Shown here piece after piece: positions 58,406-64,000 of a stretch of DNA of 64,000 nt; position 1 is the stretch's first letter, and each line of letters opens with the position of its first letter. Below the pieces are notes generated by a model. The model was not told where the DNA came from. It made no database searches and saw only the letters and a program-made list of their open reading frames with translations. The stretch is from DATFQE01 sp963738205. Lineage in GTDB: Bacteria; Actinomycetota; Thermoleophilia; Gaiellales; Gaiellaceae. Location: assembly GCA_963738205.1 (NCBI GenBank), contig CAVTVQ010000006.1, forward strand, positions 1,240,001 through 1,304,000, in the 5' to 3' direction. A program made the translations under genes and the position numbers.

Positions 58406-59482
58406 TCAACCCGGTGGACGAATCGGTTTCGCCGCAGCGGCCGTGCCGCGGCTCCGCAGCCACTCCTGCAGCAGCACCTGGATCGTCCCCGCCACGGGGA
58501 TCGCGCCGAGCGCGCCGAGCACCCCCGCGAGCTTGGCGCCGATCAGCACCGCGATCAGGATCGCCAGCGGCGAGAGCTGAACCGTTCGGCTGTAGACGAG
58601 CGGCTGCAATACGTGGTTCTCGACCTGCTGGTACAAGACGAAGAAGACGAGCACGACGAGCCCGACGACCAGGCCCTGGTCGATGAAGGCCACGGTCGTG
58701 ACGAGAATGGCTGCGAGCGTCGCGCCGGCGAGCGGGACGAGGTCGAGGATGGCGACGAGCAGCCCGAGCGCGACCGCGTAGGACACGCCCGCGACGAGCA
58801 GGACGACCGTCGAGGCGATGCCCGCGATCACGCTGATCAGCAGGTTGCCGGTGACGTAGCCGCCGATCGTCCGGTAGATGTCGTGTCCGACCCGCCGCCA
58901 GCGCTCTTGGGAGGCTGCGGGCATCAGGGCCAAGAAGCGCTCGAGCCAGCGTGGGCCTTCAAGCAGCATGAAGAACGTCATGAAGCCGATCGTCACGACC
59001 GCGACGATCGCGGTGACGATGCTCTTCGTGACGGCGACCGCCGTCCCGGACAGGCCGAGGACGCTGGCGGCCCCGCCGCTCTGCACCGAGCTCTGGATGC
59101 GATCGACGATGTGGTACTTCCGCTCGAGGTCGCCCAGCGGCCCGCGTCCGTTGCTGACGTCCTCGACGTAGTTGGGCACGGCCCGCACGAAGTCGTTCGC
59201 CTCCCGCACCAGCGTCGGGACGAACAACGACGCGAGCGCCACGATGGCGAGAACCATCAGCAGGGACGTGAGCGCGGCCGCGTAGCCGCGGCGCTTGATC
59301 CCGTGCCGCTGGAAGAACTCGACGGCGGGGTTGAGCGCAAGCGTGAGGAAGAGTGCGACCAGGATCCAGGTCAGTACCTCCCGCGAGAGCCAGATCACCT
59401 CGAGCACGAGGACGAACGCCAGGACGATGACGAGGACGTTGACGACGGTCCGCGCCTCGACCCGGACTACCCGGACTTCCAT
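58406..59482 (-). CDS. AI-2E family permease-like protein
   Basis: The 358-residue protein has about eight membrane helices. The PF01594-type pattern is clear: ALNPAVEFFQRHGIKRRGYA (after TM3), FFMLLEGPRWLERFLALMPA, TIGGYVTGNLLISVIAGIAS and a QQVENHVLQPLVYSRTVQLS segment near the end. Family members are Na+/H+ antiporter or autoinducer exporter candidates, so the substrate is uncertain. It ends 32 bp from the third CAP gene. Confidence 0.85.
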   Translation of the reverse strand: MEVRVVRVEARTVVNVLVIVLAFVLVLEVIWLSREVLTWILVALFLTLALNPAVEFFQRHGIKRRGYAAALTSLLMVLAIVALASLFVPTLVREANDFVRAVPNYVEDVSNGRGPLGDLERKYHIVDRIQSSVQSGGAASVLGLSGTAVAVTKSIVTAIVAVVTIGFMTFFMLLEGPRWLERFLALMPAASQERWRRVGHDIYRTIGGYVTGNLLISVIAGIASTVVLLVAGVSYAVALGLLVAILDLVPLAGATLAAILVTTVAFIDQGLVVGLVVLVFFVLYQQVENHVLQPLVYSRTVQLSPLAILIAVLIGAKLAGVLGALGAIPVAGTIQVLLQEWLRSRGTAAAAKPIRPPG

Positions 59483-59523
59483 CGCGGCAGAATCGCTGCC
59501 GGGTCGGACAGCGTCTCGCGCAG

Positions 59524-59594
59524 AGCGGGTGGCGGGAATCGAACCCGCGTAACCAGCTTGGAAGGCTGGGGCTCTACCATTGAGCTACACCCGC
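59524..59594 (-). tRNA. tRNA-Gly (TCC anticodon)
   Basis: The 71-nt tRNA has acceptor GCGGGTG/CACCCGC, anticodon loop CTTCCAA (anticodon TCC) in stem CCAGC/GCTGG, T arm GCGGG-TTCGATT-CCCGC and discriminator T(U). CCA is not encoded. Confidence 0.94.
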
Positions 59595-59616
59595 GCTAGG
59601 TGTCTAGCGTAGCGGC

Positions 59617-60366
59617 GTGCGGCCCGATCCTTACGCCTGGTCTGTGCACGGCGAGGCGCTGCTCGCCACCGCGGTGCTGCTTGCCGCTTACCTCTACGGC
59701 ACGCGCCGCGAACGGGTTTCGCGCGCGCGGCTCGCGTCGTTCTGGGCCGGGATCGCGCTGCTCGTCGCCGTCGCGGTGACGCCCCTGGACGCGCTCTCGT
59801 TCCACCTGCTGTCCGCGCACCTGCTCCAGAACGTCGTACTGGCCGAGTGGGCGCCGGCGCTGATCGTCTTCGGCATCCCAGCGGGCTTGGCCGCAGCGCT
59901 CGCGCGGTTCCGGGCAGTCCGGATCCTGACGCGGCCGGTGGTGGCGCTTACGATCTGGCTGCTGACGTACTTCGTCTGGCACCTGCCGTGGCTGTACGAC
60001 GCCGCCCTCCGCCACCCCCTGACGCTGCTGCACCTCGAGCACGCCCTGTACTTCGCGGCGGGCTGTCTCCTCTGGTGGCCGGTGGCGCAGGACGAGCCGC
60101 ACCGACTCGACGACGGGGCCCGCGTGCTCTACATCTTCGCAGCCTTCGTGCTCGCCGCGCCGCTCGGACTGCTCCTCGCGCTCATTCCCTCGCCGGTCTA
60201 CGACTACTACGAGCAAGGCGACGGGCTCTGGGGACTGTCAGCGCTCACCGACCAGGAGATCGCCGGCGTGACGATGGCGGTCGAGCAGGCGATCGTGTTC
60301 TTCGCGGTCTTCTCCTACTACCTGGCACGCTTTCTCAAGGCGCAGGAGGCGGACGAGCCGCCGTAG
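59617..60366 (+). CDS. CtaG (caa3)-type cytochrome c oxidase assembly protein
   Basis: The 249-residue protein starts with GTG. It has about seven membrane helices, with FHLLSAHLLQNVVLAEWAPA, VVALTIWLLTYFVWHLPWLY and LHLEHALYFAAGCLLWWPVA. The conserved His pairs in SFHLLSAH, VWHLPW and LHLEHAL fit the CtaG_caa3 (DUF1404-like) family used in CuA/CuB site assembly. No cox genes are near. The start is 22 bp after tRNA-Gly on the other strand. Confidence 0.82.
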   Translation: MRPDPYAWSVHGEALLATAVLLAAYLYGTRRERVSRARLASFWAGIALLVAVAVTPLDALSFHLLSAHLLQNVVLAEWAPALIVFGIPAGLAAALARFRAVRILTRPVVALTIWLLTYFVWHLPWLYDAALRHPLTLLHLEHALYFAAGCLLWWPVAQDEPHRLDDGARVLYIFAAFVLAAPLGLLLALIPSPVYDYYEQGDGLWGLSALTDQEIAGVTMAVEQAIVFFAVFSYYLARFLKAQEADEPP

Positions 60367-60425
60367 CGTCGATCCCCCGAGCGAGGGACGCCGGGCCCGT
60401 TGGCCTGGGTCACTGTCCTGAGGGG

Positions 60426-61280
60426 ATGCCTGCCGCAACCGCCCACCGGCGCTCGCTGATCGTCCTGGCCGTGGGTGCGTTCGCCCTGGTCTTCGTGTCG
60501 TTCCTGGTATTCGAGAATCCCGGGCTCGGAATCGGCCACTTCTACTACCTGCCGGTCGCCCTGATCGCGCTCAGCACGGGCCCGCGGATCGGCGCGCTGG
60601 CCGGCTGCGTCGCAACCGCGCTGTACGCGGCCGGTGTGCTGCTCAACCCGGACATTCCCTCCGCCGAGCTACTCACCGTCGGTGCCGGGATCCGGCTGAT
60701 CATCTTCGCCGGGTCGGGTGCGATCCTCGGCTGGTTCGCAGCCTCGAACCAGGCCCTCGTCGACCGGCTGCAGATTCTCGCCGAGCGCGACCACCTGACC
60801 GGACTGCCGAACACGCGTGCGTTCGAGATGGCGATCGCTCGCCGCTTCGACAGCGGCCGGCCGTTCGCCCTGTTGCTCGGCGACATGGACGGGCTCAAGG
60901 AGATGAACGACCGGCACGGCGAGGACGAGGGAGACGACGCCCTTCGCCGGCTCGGCGCGATGCTGGCCAACGCGCTCGAGGCCTCGGACGAGCTCGCGCG
61001 CGTCGGCGGCGACGAATTCGCGGTGCTCGCGGCGCTCGGGAGCACGCAGGAGGCCGGCCGGCTCGCCACGCGGCTGGAGACCGTGCTGGCAGGCACAGGC
61101 CTCAGCATCACGTTCGGCTGGGCCGTCCACCCGCAGGACGGATTGAATGCCCTCTCGCTCTACCGCGCGGCGGACGAGCGCCTCTACGCACGCAAGTACA
61201 TCCGCAGCCCCCGCCGCCGTCAGACGCCGGGCCTCGCCGCGGACCGCGAGCCCACCCGGTCGCTCCACGTGGCAGGCTAG
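60426..61280 (+). CDS. Membrane GGDEF-domain diguanylate cyclase
   Basis: The 284-residue protein starts with ATG at 60426. Four membrane helices occupy about 10-105. The GGDEF domain follows (about 118-255): DHLTGLPNTRAFEM, LLGDMDGLKEMNDRHGEDEG and RVGGDEFAVL (GGDEF at 194-198). The I-site position has EASD, not RxxD, so product inhibition is unlikely. It differs in this from the cyclase at 3653-5515. The C-terminus is a basic tail. Confidence 0.88.
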   Translation: MPAATAHRRSLIVLAVGAFALVFVSFLVFENPGLGIGHFYYLPVALIALSTGPRIGALAGCVATALYAAGVLLNPDIPSAELLTVGAGIRLIIFAGSGAILGWFAASNQALVDRLQILAERDHLTGLPNTRAFEMAIARRFDSGRPFALLLGDMDGLKEMNDRHGEDEGDDALRRLGAMLANALEASDELARVGGDEFAVLAALGSTQEAGRLATRLETVLAGTGLSITFGWAVHPQDGLNALSLYRAADERLYARKYIRSPRRRQTPGLAADREPTRSLHVAG

Positions 61281-61284
61281 GCCG

Positions 61285-61683
61285 GTGGACATACCCGAGG
61301 ACGTACGCCCGCTCCTCGAAGGCCGGAACTTCGCACACGTTGCCACGCTGCTTCCCGACGGCTCTCCGCACAGCGTTCCGGTGTGGGTGGGCATCGAGGC
61401 TGAACGTGTCGTCTTCTTCACGCAGCCAGGCTCGCGCAAGGCTCGGAACGTCGAGCGCGATCCTCGAGTCGCGCTCTCGGTGGTCGACCATGAGCGCCCG
61501 TACCTGAGCGCGCACGTCCGCGGCCGGGTCGTCGCCAAGCGCGAGGGCGACGCAGCGCTCGAGGTGATGGACCGCCTGGCTCAGCGCTACACGGGCGCGG
61601 ACTTCCCGCTCAGGCGCGGCGTCGTGTACGAGATCGAGGTCGACCGCGCCCGCACGATCGAGCTGCCGTTCGAGCACAGCTAG
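61285..61683 (+). CDS. PPOX-class F420- or flavin-dependent oxidoreductase
   Basis: The 132-residue protein starts with GTG at 61285. The split-barrel pattern is VRPLLEGRNFAHVATLLPDG, PHSVPVWVGIEAERVVFFTQ and SRKARNVERDPRVALSVVDH, as in the actinobacterial PPOX F420 group. It probably transfers hydride from F420H2 to small substrates. The frame extends further upstream only because of GC content. It lies 4 bp after the GGDEF gene. Confidence 0.85.
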   Translation: MDIPEDVRPLLEGRNFAHVATLLPDGSPHSVPVWVGIEAERVVFFTQPGSRKARNVERDPRVALSVVDHERPYLSAHVRGRVVAKREGDAALEVMDRLAQRYTGADFPLRRGVVYEIEVDRARTIELPFEHS

Positions 61684-61897
61684 GCCCCGCGAGAGACCGG
61701 GCGGGAGCATTCACCCCGTCACTCTGGCTCACTGAAGCTATCCCGGTTGTTCGCGATGGTCGCCTCGCGTTGCCGCTGCATGCGTACCGCGCTCGCCCGT
61801 GGCGATCATGGTTTTCCGACTGCAATGACTGTAATGTGACAGCTGCCTCAAACAGTGGACCTACATCGAGAGCATGACCAACGAGGGGGTTTGGTTC

Positions 61898-62780
61898 ATG
61901 AACAAGATGCTCGTTGTGGGCGGGCTGCTTCTCGTGCTGCTCGTCCCGTCCGCTTTCGCCGGCTCGCAGTCGCCCCAGGCGACGGCTCTCTGTATCGAGC
62001 TTCAAGGCAACGCGGAAACGCGCTACGACGTCAAGGCTCGTACCAGTGGCAAGTGCGCGCGCGGGGAGCGAAAGGTGGTGCTTCCGCGTGGCGTGAGAGG
62101 CACGCGTGGCGGGCCGGGGCCGCGAGGGGCACAGGGCCCTGCCGGCCCACAGGGACCCGCAGGGCCTGCCGGTGCTGCGGGAGCGACAGGAGCCGCAGGC
62201 CCTGCAGGCCTGCAAGGTGCGACCGGTCCGCAGGGCCCGCCGGGTCTGCCGCAGGTCACCTACACCCGCGTCACGGCATTCGGCGGCGACTTCGCAGGCA
62301 ACCAACGCGAGCGTGAGCATGACCGCGGATTGTGCGGAATTCGGCCCTTACGCCGACGCGAGCGACCGGAGGCTCGGTGCTCTACAGCGGTCTCAATGGC
62401 AAAAAGCTCGGCGATATCGTCAACCTGGTCTACACCGCCAGCTTCTCCTCCGACACCGACACCGGCGGCGGCGGCGCTCCGTACCTGCGGGTGTTCCTGA
62501 GGGAGATACCCACGACGTGATCTTCTCTCCGAACACGCAGCCCATACCGCTAGTTGCGGAAGACGTGCTCCACCAGTGGGACGTGACCGAAGGGACTGTC
62601 CGCTACGACGACGACCCCGGGGATGACCCCGACTCGCCCTGGCAGGTGATCGTGGCTGAGCACGCCGATGAGGTCATCTCGGGCATCTTCGTCACGGTGG
62701 GCTTCTCCGCCGGTACGAACTTGACCGGGTGCCTGCGAACACTCGGCGTCAACGAGAGGGTGTTCCTGCTCGGCAGTTAA
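61898..62780 (+). pseudogene. Collagen-like secreted protein with three frame breaks
   Basis: The signal MLVVGGLLLVLLVPSAFAG is followed by about 14 Gly-X-Y triplets (GAQGPAGPQGPAGPAGAAG and similar). The C-terminal part is split: after GGDFAGNQ the frame shifts to ASVSMTADCAEFGPYADA, then to GGSVLYSGLNGKKLGDIVNL, and then to GDTHDVIFSPNTQPIPLVAE up to the stop at 62780. Re-joining the frames gives one plausible secreted trimeric protein. The three breaks fall within about 200 bp, which points to decay or to local sequence error. Confidence 0.65.
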
Positions 62781-62801
62781 GAGGGCACACACGGCTCAGC
62801 G

Positions 62802-62840
62802 AGGCCGCCCAGCCGCTGCGGTTTAGGGGCGGGGCGGCCT
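62802..62840 (+). terminator. Hairpin after the collagen-like gene
   Basis: AGGCCGCCC and GGGCGGCCT are 9-bp perfect arms with an inner CCGC-T-GCGG stem in the loop. TCCTCCTC follows. The stem ends 60 nt beyond the stop codon. The T-run is poor. Confidence 0.4.
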
Positions 62841-62954
62841 TCCTCCTCGTGCACGCGAAGCTCGATCGAGCGCCTTCGGCAGTTGACCTAGCTCCCATGC
62901 CGCCAACCGCTTGCAAGCTGGTCATGCTGCACTTCCTGTTTCGCGACGGACTAA

Positions 62955-62985
62955 GAGAAAACCCGCCTTTCCGGCGGGTTTCTCT
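62955..62985 (-). terminator. Intrinsic terminator of tRNA-Pro
   Basis: On the minus strand ACCCGCC-GGAAA-GGCGGGT is followed by TTTCTCTT. It is 3 nt after the tRNA 3' end. The stem is perfect (7 bp, extended by A:T pairs), so the call is firm. Confidence 0.85.
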
Positions 62986-62987
62986 TG

Positions 62988-63062
62988 TCGGGGCGGCCAG
63001 ATTCGAACTGGCGACCTCTGGCTCCCAAAGCCAGCGCTCTAACCAGGCTGAGCTACACCCCG
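62988..63062 (-). tRNA. tRNA-Pro (TGG anticodon)
   Basis: The 75-nt tRNA has acceptor CGGGGTG/CGCCCCG (one wobble), anticodon stem CTGGC/GCCAG with loop TTTGGGA (anticodon TGG), T arm GCCAG-TTCGAAT-CTGGC and discriminator A. CCA is not encoded. Confidence 0.95.
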
Positions 63063-63187
63063 TGACGCTTGAACGCCCGTACAGCGTGACAGTTGCACAG
63101 ACAAGATCGCACATCGCGATCTCCGCCAAGACTGCAGGTTTCTCTGTTGTCAGCGTAGACTACGAGGCGGACGACGGCGGGCTCGGC

Positions 63188-63622
63188 TTACTCGTCGACG
63201 AGTCGGCGCAGCTCCGCGATCTTCTCGCTCCGCAGGTCGGCCTGCTCGCCGGCACGCACGCGGCCGAGCAGGGTTCGCACCAGCGAGGCGAGCTCGACGG
63301 GGTTGAACGGCTTCGTGACGTAGTCGACGCCGCCGAGCTCGAGCCCTCGGGCGCGGTCGCGCAGCTCCGCGCGGGCGGTGAGGAAGACAATGGGAATGTC
63401 CTTCGTGGACGCGTCGTCGATGAGCTCCTCGGCCACGGCCCAGCCGTCGAGGCCGGGCATCATCACGTCCAGGAGGATCACGTCCGGGCGCGAGCTACGC
63501 GCCTGCTCGAGTCCTGCGGGGCCGTCGCCGGCTTCCAGCACCTCCATCCCCTCGGCCTCGAGGTTCACGCGGCAGAGCAGCCTGATCGGCGCCTCGTCGT
63601 CGATGACCAACACACGCGTCAC
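63188..63622 (-). CDS. Receiver-only response regulator, intact phospho-acceptor
   Basis: The 144-residue protein starts with GTG at 63622 (AAGGA 6 nt upstream). Asp8-Asp9, Asp52 (ILLDVMMPGLDGW), Thr82 and Lys104 are all in place. The segments RLLCRVNLEAEGMEVLEAGD and RARGLELGGVDYVTKPFNPV are near-copies of the protein at 44718. It ends LRSEKIAELRRLVDE. The kinase gene is directly upstream, so this is a pair. The receiver has no output domain, so it may act by protein contact or feed a phosphorelay. Confidence 0.92.
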   Translation of the reverse strand: MTRVLVIDDEAPIRLLCRVNLEAEGMEVLEAGDGPAGLEQARSSRPDVILLDVMMPGLDGWAVAEELIDDASTKDIPIVFLTARAELRDRARGLELGGVDYVTKPFNPVELASLVRTLLGRVRAGEQADLRSEKIAELRRLVDE

Positions 63623-63652
63623 GCCGTCCTTATGCACGGCTGCACCCCCCAC

Positions 63653-64000
63653 TCAAACACCCAGCTCCACGTGCTCCCCTGCCAGGGGGAGCTCGAACGC
63701 GAAGCTGGAGCCCTCGCCCTCCTCCGAGTCGACCCAGATCCGACCGCCCATCGCCCGGACGAGCCCCTGGGCGATGAAGAGGCCGAGCCCGGTGCTTCCC
63801 GCGCGGTCGCGCGCCAGGTCGGCCCGGTAGAACTTGCGGAAGATCCGCGCCCGCTCGGCCGCGGGAATGCCCGGGCCGCGATCGACGACTCGCACCTCGA
63901 CCGCGCCGCTCTTGCGGCGCGCGACCACGGTCACCGTGCCGCCGCCTGGCGAGAACTTGACCGCGTTGTCGACGAGGTTGGCGAGGATCTGACGCAGCTT
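63653..64000 (-). CDS. Sensor histidine kinase, C-terminal part (5' end beyond the window)
   Basis: The visible 115 or so residues are HATPase_c. They include the N box region KLRQILANLVDNAVKFSPGG, G1 DRGPGIPAAERARIF, F box FRKFYRAD and G2 STGLGLFIAQGLVRAMGGRI. The sensor and HisKA parts lie past position 64000. The stop is 31 bp before the response-regulator start, so the two form a pair. The ending GRIWVDSEEGEGSSFAFELP is close to that of the kinase fragment at the window's left edge. Confidence 0.9.
   Translation of the reverse strand, partial: KLRQILANLVDNAVKFSPGGGTVTVVARRKSGAVEVRVVDRGPGIPAAERARIFRKFYRADLARDRAGSTGLGLFIAQGLVRAMGGRIWVDSEEGEGSSFAFELPLAGEHVELGV

Overview
The window is about 64 kb of high-GC DNA (roughly 70% by eye) with many GTG and TTG starts and tRNA genes that do not encode CCA. 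It reads as a chromosome segment of an actinobacterium. The gene content (mreBCD-pbp2-rodA beside rne-rplU-rpmA-obg-nadD-rsfS, an F420-type PPOX oxidoreductase, CAP-domain exoproteins, many orphan two-component and GGDEF proteins) suggests the class Thermoleophilia (Gaiellales or Solirubrobacterales-like). That placement is inference, not a measurement. Several single-base frame breaks in otherwise conserved genes suggest either a draft or metagenome assembly or real decay.

Layout. 1-6.4 kb: 3' end of a histidine kinase, NTF2-like and GNAT proteins, a GH63-like sugar hydrolase, a small membrane protein, a membrane diguanylate cyclase with an I-site, and an odd Pro-rich/Asp-Arg-rich exported protein. 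6.4-13.3 kb: 2-oxoglutarate dehydrogenase E1 (sucA), two small membrane proteins, a nitrilase, rsgA with a short leader ORF, and a long coiled-coil protein. 13.3-32.3 kb: a continuous minus-strand run of core genes, read from valS to tRNA-Ala: valS, folC, two small membrane proteins, ndk, two tandem methyltransferases, maf, mreB, mreC, mreD, pbp2, rodA, a small ORF, rne, rplU, rpmA, obg, nadD, rsfS, and a PD-(D/E)XK endonuclease-like ORF whose 3' end runs through tRNA-Ala. Many of these genes overlap by 1-17 bp, which implies translational coupling. 32.4-36.8 kb: a degraded SRPBCC fragment, a membrane protein, then tig-clpP-clpX (protein folding and proteolysis). 36.9-38.8 kb: a histidine kinase and tRNA-Leu.

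38.8-48.6 kb is the accessory stretch: a frameshifted PRC-barrel gene, a TPR protein made of near-identical 285-bp tandem repeats, cupin, VOC and HbpS/GlcG-like proteins, two tiny Cys-rich proteins facing each other, a lipoprotein, a receiver protein whose phospho-acceptor Asp is Asn, a universal stress protein between repeated intergenic motifs, and an IS110-family transposase with a structured non-coding flank that could encode its guide (bridge) RNA. 48.6-64 kb: tRNA genes (Arg, His, Arg, Gly, Pro) interleaved with a D-2-hydroxyacid dehydrogenase, a DHA2-type MFS exporter, an ECF sigma/zinc-finger anti-sigma pair (both frame-broken) next to His-rich secreted and membrane proteins, an FAD reductase, a tautomerase/haloacid dehalogenase pair, three tandem CAP-domain proteins, an AI-2E-type permease, CtaG, a second GGDEF protein, a PPOX protein, a frame-broken collagen-like protein and a receiver/histidine-kinase pair.

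No CRISPR array, rRNA or prophage was seen. The candidates most worth a second look are the IS110 guide-RNA candidate, the Asp-to-Asn receiver and its intact paralogue, the recently amplified 285-bp repeats, the endonuclease ORF fused through a tRNA, the leader ORF before rsgA, the hairpin in the rplU leader, and the paired Cys-rich miniproteins.
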